A stretch of DNA of 44,422 nucleotides from Streptomyces triticisoli (GCF_003270085.1 NZ_QFDQ01000081.1:1-44422); one strand, 5' to 3'; counted from the first letter of the stretch, positions 8,141 through 17,677 are shown. Notes: a model not told the origin generated them from the letters alone. Program-made: numbers and translations.

Positions 8141-9799
8141 TCAGTGGTGGCCGTGGCCGCTCGTGATCTCCTTGTACTCCTCGACGGTCGGCTTCTGGAC
8201 CTGGCTGTCCTCGCCGTAGTACGCGTTGCTGAGCTTGGCGCGCAGCTTCTGCGTGACACCCACCTTGCGCTCGACGCCGTTCTCGTCGACCGTCGGGCCG
8301 ATCTCGGCCAGCTCGTACTGGTGGTGCGCCGTGAGGGTGTAGAGCTGCTCCTGGCTGAGCGGCTCGTGGACCTCGATGAACTCACCGTGCGGCAGGCGCT
8401 TGATGATGCCGGTCTCGCGACCGTGCAGCACCTTCTCCTTGTCGCGGCGCTGCAGGCCGAGGCAGATCCGCTTGGTGACGACGAACGCGACGATCGGTCC
8501 GAGGAAGAAGCCGATCCGGACGAACCAGGTGACCGCGTTGATCGACAGGTGGAAGTGCGTGGCCCACAGGTCGTTGCCGCCGCCGACCAGGGTGATCAGG
8601 TACATCGTGATCCAGGCGACACCGAACGCGGTACGCGTCGGGGCGTTGCGCGGGCGGTCCAGGATGTGGTGCTCGCGCTTGTCGCCGGTGATCCAGGCCT
8701 CGATGAACGGGTAGAGCGCGATCGCCGCCAGGACCACACCGAAGAGGACCAGCGGGATGAACACGCCCAGGACGAGCGTGTGACCCCAGAAGTTGATCTC
8801 CCAGCCCGGGAAGAAGCGGATCAGACCCTCGGCGAAGCCCATGTACCAGTCGGGCTGGGCGCCGGTGGACACCATGTCCGGACGGTACGGGCCGATCACC
8901 CAGACCGCGTTGATCTCCACGATGGCCGCGATGGCCGCGATGACACCGAAGACCAGGAAGAAGAAGCCCCCGGCCTTGGCCATGTACACCGGCATCAGCG
9001 GCATGCCGACGACGTTGTTGTTCGTCTTCCCGGGGCCCGCGAACTGCGTGTGCTTGTGGTAGAAGACCAGGATCAGGTGAGCCACCATCAGGCCCAGCAT
9101 GATGCCCGGCAGCAGCAGGATGTGGATCGAGTAGAACCGCGCCACGAAGTCGTGACCGGGGAACTCGCCGCCGAACAGGAAGAACGAGATGTACGTGCCG
9201 ATGACCGGCACGGACAGGATCGCGCCCTGCGTGAAGCGGACACCGGTGCCGGAGAGCAGGTCGTCCGGGAGCGAGTAACCGGTGAAGCCGGTGAACATGC
9301 CCAGGACGAGCAGCAGGAAGCCGAACAGCCAGTTGACCTCACGCGGCTTGCGGAACGCGCCGGTGAAGAACACGCGCATCATGTGCACGAACATGCCGGC
9401 CACGAAGATCAGCGCGGCCCAGTGGTGGATCTGCCGGATGAGCAGACCACCGCGGACGTCGAAGGAGATGTCCAGGGTCGAGCTGAAGGCCTCGCTCATC
9501 AGCTGTCCCTGCAGCGGGACGTACGACCCGTGGTACACCACCTCGTTCATCGACGGGTGGAAGAACAGGGTCAGGTACACACCCGTGAGGATGATGATGA
9601 TGAAGCTGTACATGCACACTTCGCCCAACATGAACGACCAGTGGTCGGGGAAGATCTTGCGCATGTTGGCCTTGGCCAGGGAGTAGATCCCGAGCCGACC
9701 GTCGGCCCAGTCGGCGAACTTCTCGCCGGCCGGTGCCTTCCCGCGCGAGCGGCCCGCCGCGTCAGCGGCAGATGGATTCGTGTTCGCTGATGTACTCAT
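8141..9799 (-). CDS. qcrB: Cytochrome bc1 complex cytochrome b subunit
   Basis: This is the membrane core of the menaquinol:cytochrome c oxidoreductase, carrying the two b hemes and the quinone sites. The 552-residue protein has about nine hydrophobic helices. Motifs include RQIHHWAAL and FVHMMRVFF (heme His), GYSLPDDLLSGTG near the Qo site, and PDWYMGFAEG, the actinobacterial form of the PEWY loop. The long His-rich C-terminus (GHGHH) is typical of actinobacteria. The start is the ATG at 9799, which overlaps the qcrA stop as ATGA; the frame continues upstream through qcrA but that part is not protein-like. It is the last gene of ctaE-qcrC-qcrA-qcrB and is followed by a strong terminator. Confidence 0.97.
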   Translation of the reverse strand: MSTSANTNPSAADAAGRSRGKAPAGEKFADWADGRLGIYSLAKANMRKIFPDHWSFMLGEVCMYSFIIIILTGVYLTLFFHPSMNEVVYHGSYVPLQGQLMSEAFSSTLDISFDVRGGLLIRQIHHWAALIFVAGMFVHMMRVFFTGAFRKPREVNWLFGFLLLVLGMFTGFTGYSLPDDLLSGTGVRFTQGAILSVPVIGTYISFFLFGGEFPGHDFVARFYSIHILLLPGIMLGLMVAHLILVFYHKHTQFAGPGKTNNNVVGMPLMPVYMAKAGGFFFLVFGVIAAIAAIVEINAVWVIGPYRPDMVSTGAQPDWYMGFAEGLIRFFPGWEINFWGHTLVLGVFIPLVLFGVVLAAIALYPFIEAWITGDKREHHILDRPRNAPTRTAFGVAWITMYLITLVGGGNDLWATHFHLSINAVTWFVRIGFFLGPIVAFVVTKRICLGLQRRDKEKVLHGRETGIIKRLPHGEFIEVHEPLSQEQLYTLTAHHQYELAEIGPTVDENGVERKVGVTQKLRAKLSNAYYGEDSQVQKPTVEEYKEITSGHGHH

Positions 9800-10863
9800 C
9801 CGCGCTCCCAGAATGCAGGACCGACGGGCTCCTCGAAGTCGCCGAGCGCCTGGAGGTAACCCTCGCTGTCCACACCGATGCGCAGCTGCGGCAGGGCGTG
9901 GCCGGCGGGACCGAAGATCACTCGGGCACCGTCGGAGAGGTCGAAGGTGGACTGGTGGCACGGGCACAGGGCGTGGTGCGTCTGCTGCTCGTACAGGGAG
10001 ACCGGGCAACCCACGTGGGTGCAGATCTTCGAGAAGGCGACGATGCCCTCGTGCCCCCAGTCGAGCTCCCGCTTGTCCTTGATGTCGCCCGGCTGGAGCC
10101 GGACGATCATCAGGGCGGCCTTGGCGATCTCGGTCTGGAAGTTCTCGTCGGTCTCCTTCAGCCCGTCGGGCATGGCGAAGGTGAGCGAGCCGACCGTGAG
10201 GTCCTCGGGGCGCAGCGGCTGGTGGGTGTTCATGTTGACGAGGCGCTTGCCCTTGGCCCACAGCGTGTGGCGCAGGCTGGTCCCGGGCAGCGGGCCCAGG
10301 TCGCGCAGCAGTACGACGCCGGTCAGCGGCACCAGGGTGAGCGCGCCGAGCATCGTGTTGCGGATCAGCTTGCGGCGGCCGAGCGCCGACTCCTTGGCGC
10401 CCTGCTTGAAGTCCGCGTGGACCTTGGCACGGACCTCGGGGGACGCCTCGATCGGGTGACGCTCGTCGGCGACCTCCACGTCGGACATCAGGGTGCGGGC
10501 CCAGTGGACCGCGCCCGCGCCGATCGCGAACAGCGCCACGCCCAGCGTCAGGCCCAGCGCGAAGTTCAGCGCGTTGATGTGCCCGATCGGGAAGATGTAG
10601 GTCGACTTGTCGACCGGGATCGTCACGTACGAGGCGATGAAGCCGAGGGTGGCCAGCATCGACACCGTGAACAGCAGGGCGACGGTGCGCTCGGACCGCT
10701 TGGCGGCCCGCTCGTCGACGTCCTGGATCCGGTGCTCGTGGGGCGGCAGACCCGGGTCGGCGAACGGGTTCCGTTCGTCCGCCACGGAGACCGCGCCGCG
10801 CCCGCGCTCGTGGGTGGCCTGCTCTGCGGGCAGGTTCTCTTCTGGAATGTCGTGGCTACTCAT
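9796..10863 (-). CDS. qcrA: Rieske iron-sulfur subunit of the bc1 complex
   Basis: This 355-residue actinobacterial QcrA has an extended N-terminal part with three membrane segments and then a periplasmic Rieske domain. The cluster ligands are visible in CTHVGC (Cys281, His283) and CPCH (Cys300, His303), with Cys286 and Cys302 able to form the structural disulfide. It passes electrons from menaquinol to the diheme cytochrome QcrC. The ATG at 10863 overlaps the qcrC stop as ATGA. Assembly needs a [2Fe-2S] cluster, which links it to the Fe-S supply genes elsewhere in the window. Confidence 0.97.
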   Translation of the reverse strand: MSSHDIPEENLPAEQATHERGRGAVSVADERNPFADPGLPPHEHRIQDVDERAAKRSERTVALLFTVSMLATLGFIASYVTIPVDKSTYIFPIGHINALNFALGLTLGVALFAIGAGAVHWARTLMSDVEVADERHPIEASPEVRAKVHADFKQGAKESALGRRKLIRNTMLGALTLVPLTGVVLLRDLGPLPGTSLRHTLWAKGKRLVNMNTHQPLRPEDLTVGSLTFAMPDGLKETDENFQTEIAKAALMIVRLQPGDIKDKRELDWGHEGIVAFSKICTHVGCPVSLYEQQTHHALCPCHQSTFDLSDGARVIFGPAGHALPQLRIGVDSEGYLQALGDFEEPVGPAFWERG

Positions 10864-11669
10864 GACTTCTTGGCCTTTGCGGTCCGAGCGGCGACCCAGA
10901 TGGCGATCACGATCAGGCTGCCCATCCCGAAGATCCAGGCGAACAGGCCTTCGACGACCGGTCCGAGACCGCCCAGTTCCATACCACCCGGGGTCGTGGT
11001 CTCGGGACCGTTGACCTCGTTGAGGTAAGCGATGATGTCCTTCTTGTTCTGCTCCGACAGCACGCTGTCGGGGAAGGACGGCATGTTCTGCGGGCCGGTC
11101 TGCATGGCCTCGTAGAGGTGCTTGTTGCTCACACCCTCCAGCCCCGGGGCGTACTTGCCGTACGTCAGCGCACCGCCCTTGCCGGTGAAGTTGTGGCACT
11201 GGGCACAGTTGTTGCGGAACAGCTCACCGCCCACGGCAGCGTCCGCCCCGGCGGGGTTGTACTGGTTCTTCGTCGGCACGGCCGGGCCGGCGCCGAGCGA
11301 GGCGATGTACGCGGCCATCTGGTCGATCTCGGCCTGGTTGTACTTGACCTTCTTGCGCGGGACCTGCGCGCCCGGCTGCTGGGCCGGCATACGGCCGGTG
11401 CCCACCTGGAAGTCGACCGCCGCGGCGCCCACGCCCACCAGGGTCGGACCGTCGGTGGTGCCCTCACCACCGGTGCCGTGGCAGCTGGCACAGCCGACCA
11501 GGTAGAGCTTCTTGCCCTCTTCGATAGCGAGGGACTGGGCGGTGTCGTCGGCCTTCGCCTTGCTCGCGGGCGCGAACGCGGTGTACAGCCCCCCAGTGGC
11601 CGCCAGCGCAAAGAGTAGGACGACGACCGCCGCCAGCGGATGGCGTCGTCGTGCGGAGAGCTTTTTCAC
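10860..11669 (-). CDS. qcrC: Diheme cytochrome c subunit of the bc1 complex
   Basis: This 269-residue protein is membrane-anchored at both ends. The N-terminal signal anchor covers about residues 11-30 and a C-terminal helix lies near 240-262. It has two CxxCH heme sites: Cys60/Cys63/His64 and Cys155/Cys158/His159. In actinobacteria this diheme c1-type protein replaces soluble cytochrome c and passes electrons directly to the aa3 oxidase, forming the bc1-aa3 supercomplex. The start is GTG at 11669 (VKKLSARRR). The gap to ctaE is 60 bases, so ctaE and qcrCAB are likely one operon. Confidence 0.97.
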   Translation of the reverse strand: MKKLSARRRHPLAAVVVLLFALAATGGLYTAFAPASKAKADDTAQSLAIEEGKKLYLVGCASCHGTGGEGTTDGPTLVGVGAAAVDFQVGTGRMPAQQPGAQVPRKKVKYNQAEIDQMAAYIASLGAGPAVPTKNQYNPAGADAAVGGELFRNNCAQCHNFTGKGGALTYGKYAPGLEGVSNKHLYEAMQTGPQNMPSFPDSVLSEQNKKDIIAYLNEVNGPETTTPGGMELGGLGPVVEGLFAWIFGMGSLIVIAIWVAARTAKAKKS

Positions 11670-11729
11670 GATTACCCCGGTGTCAGGATCTTCTACGTCG
11701 ATGCTTGCGGACTTGGATCGGCTCGTCGG

Positions 11730-12341
11730 CTACTGAATGAGGTAGATCGTGGCGAAGAGTCCGATCCAGACGACATCGACGAAGTGCCAGTAATAGGACA
11801 CGACGATGGCCGCTGTCGCCTGCTCGTGGGTGAACCTCCGGGCTGCGTAGGTACGGCCGAGCACCAGCAGGAAGGCGAAGAGGCCACCCAGCACGTGCAG
11901 GCCGTGGAAGCCGGTGGTCAGGTAGAACACCGAGCCGTACGGGCCGGAGGAGATGGAGATCCCGTGCTCCGCCACCAACGCGGTGTACTCGTAGATCTGG
12001 CCACCGATGAAGATCGATCCCATGATGAAGGTGACGATGAACCACATCCGGAGCTTCTTCACGTCACCGCGCTCGGCGGCGAAGACGCCGAGCTGGCAGG
12101 TGAGTGAGGAGAGCACCAGGATCGTGGTGTTCACCGACGAGAAGGGGACGTCGAGAGCGCCCACCATCTCCTTCCAGTACGCCGGACCCGTCACCGAGCG
12201 CAGGGTGAAATACATCGCAAAGAGGGCCGCGAAGAACATCAGCTCGGAACTCAGCCAAACGATGGTTCCGACGCTGGTGAGGTTCGGTCGGTTGACCGAC
12301 GGGTGCGCGTGCCCGGTTTCTACTGTCGTTGCTGTCGCCAC
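11730..12341 (-). CDS. ctaE: Cytochrome c oxidase subunit III
   Basis: This 203-residue protein has five hydrophobic helices and the subunit III signatures [25 protein letters not shown] and [14 protein letters not shown]. It is the shorter five-helix form usual in actinobacteria. The GTG at 12341 is the only sensible start: no Shine-Dalgarno sequence precedes it, while CATAAT lies six bases upstream, so the message is probably leaderless. A perfect palindrome covers that -10 box. It is the first gene of the ctaE-qcrCAB unit, divergent from the receiver-like gene at 12540. Confidence 0.96.
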   Translation of the reverse strand: MATATTVETGHAHPSVNRPNLTSVGTIVWLSSELMFFAALFAMYFTLRSVTGPAYWKEMVGALDVPFSSVNTTILVLSSLTCQLGVFAAERGDVKKLRMWFIVTFIMGSIFIGGQIYEYTALVAEHGISISSGPYGSVFYLTTGFHGLHVLGGLFAFLLVLGRTYAARRFTHEQATAAIVVSYYWHFVDVVWIGLFATIYLIQ

Positions 12342-12342
12342 G

Positions 12343-12357
12343 CCGACATTATGTCGG
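12343..12357 (-). promoter_or_regulatory. ctaE promoter palindrome over the -10 box
   Basis: CCGACAT-A-ATGTCGG on the minus strand is a perfect 7+1+7 palindrome that ends two bases before the ctaE GTG. The CATAAT -10 element (12348-12353) lies in its centre. The position suits an operator that blocks the polymerase. It does not match the Rex consensus. Confidence 0.55.
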
Positions 12358-12539
12358 TCGCTTATCTCGCCCTCACCCCCGGGGGTGCTGTTCGGAGTGT
12401 CCGGGGGGTGTGCCCTGCCCGTACGGCCCATCGAAGAGCTGTTCCAACCGCTGTCGGGCGGGGGTGGGAGGGGGTAGCATCCGCGCCATCGGTACCCGTA
12501 GGTTCCCGACGAGTTCCCGATCAACGACGCGGAGGAACA

Positions 12540-12941
12540 ATGCAGGCGACCGCCACGGTGCTGGTCTACAGCGACGACGCCAACACCCGGGAGCAGGTGC
12601 GGTTGGCCTGCGGCCGCCGGCCGGCTCCGGACGCCCCTGTGGTGGAGTTCCTCGAGTGCGCCACGCCCGCCGCGGTGCTCAAGGAGCTGGACAGGGGTGG
12701 GATCGACGTCTGCGTCCTGGACGGCGAGGCCGTGCCGATGGGTGGCATGGGGATGTGCCGGCAGATCAAGGACGAGATCTTCAACTGCCCGCCGGTGCTG
12801 CTGCTGATCGCTCGGCCGCAGGACGCGTGGCTGGCGACGTGGAGCCGGGCGGACGCGGCGGTCACCTTGCCGGTGGAGCCGGTGGAGTTCGCTGCCGCGT
12901 TGGCTTCTCTGTTGCAGAAGAAGGCTCTGAGCAGCGCCTGA
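12540..12941 (+). CDS. Degenerate response-regulator receiver protein
   Basis: This 133-residue single-domain protein has the receiver fold. The acidic pair in YSDD follows strand 1 and VLDGE carries the phosphoacceptor-position Asp (about residue 60), then a [14 protein letters not shown] helix. The conserved Lys after strand 5 is replaced (VTLPVEP), so normal phosphotransfer chemistry is doubtful. No output domain is present. The ATG at 12540 follows GGAGGAACA, a strong ribosome site. It is divergent from ctaE and its position beside the respiratory genes is, from memory, conserved in Streptomyces. A role in controlling or assembling the oxidase is inference. Confidence 0.8.
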   Translation: MQATATVLVYSDDANTREQVRLACGRRPAPDAPVVEFLECATPAAVLKELDRGGIDVCVLDGEAVPMGGMGMCRQIKDEIFNCPPVLLLIARPQDAWLATWSRADAAVTLPVEPVEFAAALASLLQKKALSSA

Positions 12942-12967
12942 GCTCTTGAGCTGCGCCTACGAGCTCG

Positions 12968-13001
12968 GGACGGCCCGTTGTCCTGCGGCTGCGGGCCGTC
13001 C
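12968..13001. terminator. Hairpin between convergent genes
   Basis: A 10-bp stem (12968-12977 with 12992-13001; GGACGGCCCG) with a 14-base loop lies 26 bases past the receiver-like gene and serves either strand. Confidence 0.75.
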
Positions 13002-13020
13002 TGGGTTGGGCGCGCCCACG

Positions 13021-13075
13021 CGGCAGAGCCGCATGTCGACACAGCCCCGCGCCCCTTCCCGTTGCGCGCCCCGTG
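13021..13075. repeat. Streptomyces-type intergenic repeat
   Basis: GCGGCAGAGCCGCATGTCGA followed by CACAGCCCCGCGCCCCTTCC is a phrase I recognise from intergenic regions of many Streptomyces. It shares the CCGCGCCCCT core with the elements at 5089-5184 and 17836-17872. Confidence 0.5.
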
Positions 13076-13096
13076 CTTTCAGGCTCTGCAAGGCAT

Positions 13097-14350
13097 CTAC
13101 AGGCTCTGGGGACGTAGTCTGGGCTGGTTTGCCCTGGGGGCGTCCGCTGTGGTCAGGGCGCTGCCCTGGAGCCACTTCTGCCAGGGGATGTTCCAGTCGC
13201 CGAAGCCGTTGTCGAAGGGTTCCATCGGGTCGCCGTCGGAGTTGACGACCTGGACGATGTCACCCTCACGGATGGTGTCGAAGAACCACTTGGCGTTGGG
13301 GGTGCTCATGCCGGTGCAGCCGTGGCTGACGTTGGCCATGCCCTGGGAGCCGACGGACCAGGGGGCGGCGTGGACGTACTCGCCGCTCCAGGTCACCCGG
13401 ATGGCGTAGTACACGGGCAGGTCGTAGGAGTCCGCGGAACCGGCGGCAATGCCCACGGTGCTGCTCTTCATCCGTACGAAGTACTCCTTGGCCAGGACGA
13501 CCTTGATGCCGTTGCGGGTCTCGAAACCGGACTTGCCGGTGGTGATGGGGATCTCCTTGATCTTCTCGTCGTTCTTGTAGACCGTCAGCCGGTGTTTGGC
13601 GGCGTCCGTGACGGCCACGACGCGGTCGCCGATGGTGACCCTCAGCGGCTTGGCGGTGCCGCCCCACAGCCGGTCGCTGATCTTGATGTTCTCCAGGTTG
13701 CTGCGCACCTCGATGGTGGCGTGGGCAGGCCAGTAGAACTGGGGGCGGTAGTGGAGCTCCTTGTCGTTCACCCAGTGCCAGGAGCCCTGCACGGCGGGCG
13801 TGGAGTCGACCTTCAGGGCGCGCTCCACGATGGCCCGTTGGCCCTTGTCCGTGACCGGCTGGTCCAGTTCGGCCGTGATGGGCCGGCCGACGCCGTAGGT
13901 GCCCTCCTGCGGCCCGAACTCGACGTTCAGGCGCTTGGGGTCGGCCGGCTCACTGGTGTCGAAGGCGAGGACCTTGCGGCCGGGTTTGCCGCCGCCGTTC
14001 TCCGTGCTCACGGTCACCGTGTAGTGGGCACCCGCGGCGAGCGGTGAAGTGCTGTGCCAGCGGCTGCCGTCGGCGGCGAGTTCACCGGAGACGTAGCGGC
14101 CCGTGGCGTCCACGGCGGTGACGTCCGTGATCCGGCCGTCCGCGCCCTCGGCGGTGACCTCCAGGGGCTTGGCCGGGTCGACCTTCCTGCCGATTTCCTG
14201 GGGGCCGCTGAACGAGATCTGGTCCGCCGCGTCGTAGGGGGCGGCGGCCAGCGGGTTGCCGTCCGCGTCGCAGGCGGTGACGGTCGCCCCCAGGGCTGCT
14301 ACCAGCAGGACGCAGACGGTGCCGCCGGTGTACGGAGTGGTGGTGCGCAT
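13097..14350 (-). CDS. L,D-transpeptidase lipoprotein with Ig-like domains
   Basis: This 417-residue secreted enzyme makes 3-3 crosslinks in peptidoglycan. The N-terminal hydrophobic segment ends at a lipobox-like VTAC (Cys27), so it is probably lipid-anchored. Two Ig-like beta domains occupy about residues 45-250, then the YkuD domain carries SHGCTGMS with His343 and catalytic Cys345. A C-terminal extension rich in Trp follows, as in mycobacterial LdtMt2. The ATG at 14350 has no Shine-Dalgarno sequence but TAGCGT lies six bases upstream, so it is likely leaderless. It sits between the two halves of the respiratory cluster. Confidence 0.93.
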   Translation of the reverse strand: MRTTTPYTGGTVCVLLVAALGATVTACDADGNPLAAAPYDAADQISFSGPQEIGRKVDPAKPLEVTAEGADGRITDVTAVDATGRYVSGELAADGSRWHSTSPLAAGAHYTVTVSTENGGGKPGRKVLAFDTSEPADPKRLNVEFGPQEGTYGVGRPITAELDQPVTDKGQRAIVERALKVDSTPAVQGSWHWVNDKELHYRPQFYWPAHATIEVRSNLENIKISDRLWGGTAKPLRVTIGDRVVAVTDAAKHRLTVYKNDEKIKEIPITTGKSGFETRNGIKVVLAKEYFVRMKSSTVGIAAGSADSYDLPVYYAIRVTWSGEYVHAAPWSVGSQGMANVSHGCTGMSTPNAKWFFDTIREGDIVQVVNSDGDPMEPFDNGFGDWNIPWQKWLQGSALTTADAPRANQPRLRPQSL

Positions 14351-14356
14351 GGGCTC

Positions 14357-14362
14357 ACGCTA
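14357..14362 (-). promoter_or_regulatory. -10 box of a leaderless promoter (L,D-transpeptidase)
   Basis: TAGCGT on the minus strand fits TANNNT exactly and ends six bases before the ATG at 14350, leaving no room for a ribosome site. Confidence 0.6.
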
Positions 14363-14428
14363 AAAAGCTTCGCCAACTCCGGCACGATTAATCACCCATT
14401 CGAGTGAGGGCCCCTGGCAAACGCAGCA

Positions 14429-14458
14429 GCCCGGACACTCCGTCAGGAATGTCCGGGC
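14429..14458 (-). terminator. ctaCDF terminator hairpin
   Basis: A 9-bp stem (14429-14437 with 14450-14458; GCCCGGACA) with a 12-base loop starts 20 bases past the ctaF stop. Confidence 0.8.
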
Positions 14459-14477
14459 CACCGGTGTTCAGCGAGGG

Positions 14478-14876
14478 TTACTGGGTGCGGTTCTCACCGC
14501 GGTAGTACTCGAAAGTCCAGCCCAGCACGCTGAGCAGGATGATCGGCACCGAGAAGTACAGCAGCCACCAGCCGACCGCGATACCGAGGAAGCCCAGCCC
14601 CCAGCCGAGGCCGAGGCCGAGCGGCTGCCAGCTGTGCGGGCTGAAGAAGCCCAGCTCGCCGGAGCCGTCCGCGACATCGGCCTCCTTGTTGTCCTGGGCA
14701 CCCGCGTCGACCCGCTGGGCCGTGAAGCCCAGGTAGAAGCCGATCATGATGGCCAGGCCGAAGGCCATGAAGAGCGTGGTGGTGCCGATCGGCTCCTTCG
14801 ACCACACGCCGTAGACGATGGCCGTGATGAGCAGGAAGACGCTCAGCCACATGAACATCTTGCCCTGGATCTTCAC
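14478..14876 (-). CDS. ctaF: Cytochrome c oxidase subunit IV (actinobacterial)
   Basis: This 132-residue integral membrane protein of the actinobacterial-specific subunit IV family has four hydrophobic helices. Helices 1-2 lie at about residues 5-55; an acidic loop (about 58-72) separates them from a Gly/Trp-rich second pair with GWWLLYF. It ends with FEYYRGE. Its ATG overlaps the ctaD stop (ATGA), so it is translated with subunit I. It has no cofactors and supports aa3 oxidase assembly by family knowledge. Confidence 0.95.
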   Translation of the reverse strand: MKIQGKMFMWLSVFLLITAIVYGVWSKEPIGTTTLFMAFGLAIMIGFYLGFTAQRVDAGAQDNKEADVADGSGELGFFSPHSWQPLGLGLGWGLGFLGIAVGWWLLYFSVPIILLSVLGWTFEYYRGENRTQ

Positions 14877-16609
14877 TTGCCTGCCTCCTTTCCAGCAGCG
14901 AGGGCCTTCTCACCGCGACCGGCGTTCTCGAGCTGGTCGAGCGCGGCGATCTCCGGGTGGTGCAGGTCGAACGCCGGGGATTCACTGCGGATCCGCGGCA
15001 GGGTGATGAAGTTGTGCCGCGGGGGCGGGCAGGAGGTCGTCCACTCCAGGGAGCGGCCGTAGCCCCACGGGTCGTCGACGCCGACCGGCTTGCCGTACTT
15101 GGCCGTCTTCCAGATGTTGTAGAAGAACGGCAGGACCGACAGGCCGAGCACGAAGGAGAAGATCGTCGACAGCGTGTTCAGCGCGGTGAAGCCGTCGGCC
15201 GCCAGGTAGTCGGAGTACCGGCGCGGCATGCCCTCCACGCCCAGCCAGTGCTGGACCAGGAAGGTGCCGTGGAAGCCGATGAACAGCGTCCAGAACGTGA
15301 TCTTGCCCAGACGCTCGTCGAGCATCTTGCCGGTCCACTTCGGCCACCAGAAGTGGAAGCCGGCGAACATCGCGAAGACGACCGTGCCGAAGACCACGTA
15401 GTGGAAGTGGGCCACCACGAAGTAGCTGTCGGTGACGTGGAAGTCCAGCACCGGCGAGCCCAGGATGACACCGGTCAGACCGCCGAAGAGGAAGGTGATC
15501 AGGAAGCCGATCGACCACAGCATCGGTGTCTCGAAGGACAGCGAGCCCCTCCACATGGTGCCGACCCAGTTGAAGAACTTCACCCCGGTCGGGACCGCGA
15601 TCAGGAAGGTCATGAAGGCGAAGAACGGCAGCAGGACACCACCGGTCGCGTACATGTGGTGCGCCCACACCGTCACCGACAGACCCGCGATGGCGATGGT
15701 CGCGCCGATCAGACCCATGTAACCGAACATCGGCTTGCGGGAGAAGACCGGGATGATCTCACTGACGATGCCGAAGAACGGCAGCGCGATGATGTACACC
15801 TCGGGGTGCCCGAAGAACCAGAACAGGTGCTGCCACAGCAGCGCACCGCCGTTGGACGACTCGAAGATCTGGGCGCCGAACTTGCGGTCCGCCTCCAGCG
15901 CCAGCAGCGCGGCGGCCAGCACCGGGAAGGCCAGCAGCACCAGCACACCGGTCAGCAGCACGTTCCAGGTGAAGATCGGCATGCGGAACATGGTCATGCC
16001 CGGCGCGCGCATGCAGATGATCGTGGTGATGAAGTTGACCGAGCCGAGGATGGTGCCGAAGCCCTGCATGGCCAGACCCATGACCCACAGGTCACCGCCC
16101 AGACCCGGCGTGTGGATCGCGTCCGACAGCGGCGTGTAGCCGGTCCAGCCGAAGTCGGGCGCGCCCTGCGGGGTGAGGAAACCGCTGACCGCGATGAGCG
16201 AGCCGATCAGGTACAGCCAGTAGGCCAGCATGTTCAGCCGCGGGAAGGCGACGTCGGGGGCGCCGATCTGCAGCGGCATGATCCAGTTCGCGAAGCCGGC
16301 GAACAGCGGCGTCGCGAACATTAGCAGCATGATCGTGCCGTGCATCGTGAACGCCTGGTTGAACTGCTCGTTCGACATCACCTGCAGGCCCGGACGGGCC
16401 AGCTCGGCACGCATGAGGAGCGCCATCACGCCACCGACGACGAAGAACGCGAACGCCGTCACCAGATACAGCGTTCCGATCGTCTTGTGGTCCGTGGTCG
16501 TCAGCCACTTCACCACGACGTTGCCCGGTTGCTTGCGCCTGACCGGCAGCTCGCTCTCGTAAGAGTTTTCAGCTGCCGCGGCACCCTGAGGTTCGTTGAG
16601 GATGCTCAC
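14873..16609 (-). CDS. ctaD: Cytochrome c oxidase subunit I
   Basis: This catalytic subunit of the aa3 oxidase has 578 residues and 12 helices. It carries [11 protein letters not shown] (heme a His), [10 protein letters not shown] (CuB His and the crosslinked Tyr), WAHHMYATG (two CuB His), and [11 protein letters not shown] (heme a3 and heme a His). It reduces oxygen to water and pumps protons. The start is GTG at 16609, overlapping the ctaC stop as GTGA. The C-terminal tail is hydrophilic and charged. It is the middle gene of the ctaC-ctaD-ctaF operon. Confidence 0.98.
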   Translation of the reverse strand: MSILNEPQGAAAAENSYESELPVRRKQPGNVVVKWLTTTDHKTIGTLYLVTAFAFFVVGGVMALLMRAELARPGLQVMSNEQFNQAFTMHGTIMLLMFATPLFAGFANWIMPLQIGAPDVAFPRLNMLAYWLYLIGSLIAVSGFLTPQGAPDFGWTGYTPLSDAIHTPGLGGDLWVMGLAMQGFGTILGSVNFITTIICMRAPGMTMFRMPIFTWNVLLTGVLVLLAFPVLAAALLALEADRKFGAQIFESSNGGALLWQHLFWFFGHPEVYIIALPFFGIVSEIIPVFSRKPMFGYMGLIGATIAIAGLSVTVWAHHMYATGGVLLPFFAFMTFLIAVPTGVKFFNWVGTMWRGSLSFETPMLWSIGFLITFLFGGLTGVILGSPVLDFHVTDSYFVVAHFHYVVFGTVVFAMFAGFHFWWPKWTGKMLDERLGKITFWTLFIGFHGTFLVQHWLGVEGMPRRYSDYLAADGFTALNTLSTIFSFVLGLSVLPFFYNIWKTAKYGKPVGVDDPWGYGRSLEWTTSCPPPRHNFITLPRIRSESPAFDLHHPEIAALDQLENAGRGEKALAAGKEAGK

Positions 16610-17565
16610 AGCTTCTTCGTCTCCCGGTTCTTCTCGTGGCTCGTCTGCGCGATGCCTGCGGGAACGTAACCGGTCTGCCCCTTCTTAGCGAGGTCCTTGA
16701 GGTGCTGCTCGTAGCGCTCGGGCGAGACGACCTTCACGTTGAACAGCATCCGGGAGTGGTCCTGGCCGCAGAGCTCGGCGCACTTGCCCCGGAAGGTGCC
16801 CTCCATGGTGGGGGTCACCTGGAAGGAGTTGGTGTGGCCCGGGATGACGTCCTGCTTCATCAGGAACGGCAGCACCCAGAAGGAGTGGATGACGTCGCGC
16901 GAGGTGAGGACGAAGCGGACGGTCTTGCCCTTCGGCAGCCACAGGGTCGGGCCGGGGTTGCCGTTCTGGGGGTTCCGCGTGCCCGGAATGCCGTAGTCGT
17001 AGACACCGCCGGCGTTGGCCGGGAAGTCGTTCTTGAACCGGTCCGGGATGCCGGCCAGGTTCTTGTTGGTCTTCGCGTCACCGGTCACCCCGGGGACGGG
17101 CTCGATGTAGTTGAAGGCCCAGGACCACTGGTAGCCGACGACGTTCACCGTGACGTCCGGCTTCTTGGACATGTCCAGGAGCTTCGACTCGTCACGGGCC
17201 GTGAAGTAGAAGAGCACCGAGACGATGAGGAGCGGGACCACCGTGTACAGGGCCTCGATGGGCATGTTGTACCGGGTCTGCGGAGGTACCTCCACCTTGG
17301 TGCGACTGCGCCGGTGGAAGAAAGCACTCCACAGGATCAGACCCCACACCAGGCAGCCGACGACGAGCGCGGCCGCCCAGGACCCCTGCCACAGGGAGAG
17401 GATGATCGGAGCCTCTTCCGTGGCCGGAGTGGCCATACCCAGCCGGGGAAAGTCCTTGTATGTGCAACCGGTAGCGGTCGCCAGGACCAGGCCCGCAGTC
17501 AGTGCCTGCAGCAGCTTCCGCCGCATCGGGCGCCGCGGCGAGCGGTCGGAGCCGTTGGGACTCAC
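16606..17565 (-). CDS. ctaC: Cytochrome c oxidase subunit II (CuA lipoprotein)
   Basis: This 319-residue protein receives electrons from cytochrome c at the CuA centre. I start it at GTG 17565, which has GGAAGG upstream; the longer frame to 17673 lacks protein character. The signal peptide ([12 protein letters not shown]) ends in an ATGC lipobox, then two membrane helices (about residues 52-75 and 100-120) precede the cupredoxin domain. CuA ligands are visible in IHSFWVLP and [12 protein letters not shown]. It heads ctaC-ctaD-ctaF, and a long inverted repeat sits about 85 bases upstream over a possible -10 box. Confidence 0.97.
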   Translation of the reverse strand: MSPNGSDRSPRRPMRRKLLQALTAGLVLATATGCTYKDFPRLGMATPATEEAPIILSLWQGSWAAALVVGCLVWGLILWSAFFHRRSRTKVEVPPQTRYNMPIEALYTVVPLLIVSVLFYFTARDESKLLDMSKKPDVTVNVVGYQWSWAFNYIEPVPGVTGDAKTNKNLAGIPDRFKNDFPANAGGVYDYGIPGTRNPQNGNPGPTLWLPKGKTVRFVLTSRDVIHSFWVLPFLMKQDVIPGHTNSFQVTPTMEGTFRGKCAELCGQDHSRMLFNVKVVSPERYEQHLKDLAKKGQTGYVPAGIAQTSHEKNRETKKL

Positions 17566-17648
17566 GTAGCGCCTTCCCGAGAGTCTCGCCCGCGCGGTTG
17601 GCTGCGGCCTGCCTTCTCGCTGGTCGGTCGCCGCCCTGCGTCGGGCAG

Positions 17649-17677
17649 GGGTTTGGATGTTTATGCGGACCAAACCC
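17649..17677 (-). promoter_or_regulatory. Inverted repeat in the ctaC promoter region
   Basis: GGGTTTGG (17649-17656) and CCAAACCC (17670-17677) form a perfect 8-bp inverted repeat with a 13-base AT-rich centre. Read on the minus strand the centre contains CATAAA, a fair -10 box, about 80-110 bases before the ctaC start. The layout suits a dimeric repressor or activator controlling the aa3 oxidase operon. Confidence 0.55.

Noticed and set aside
8144..9790. 548-codon plus-strand frame opposite qcrB
   Set aside because: It is an antisense shadow of a motif-rich cytochrome b gene.
9800..10261. Upstream extension of the qcrB frame to 10261
   Set aside because: The extension runs through qcrA out of frame and lacks protein character; the ATGA overlap at 9796-9799 gives the real start.
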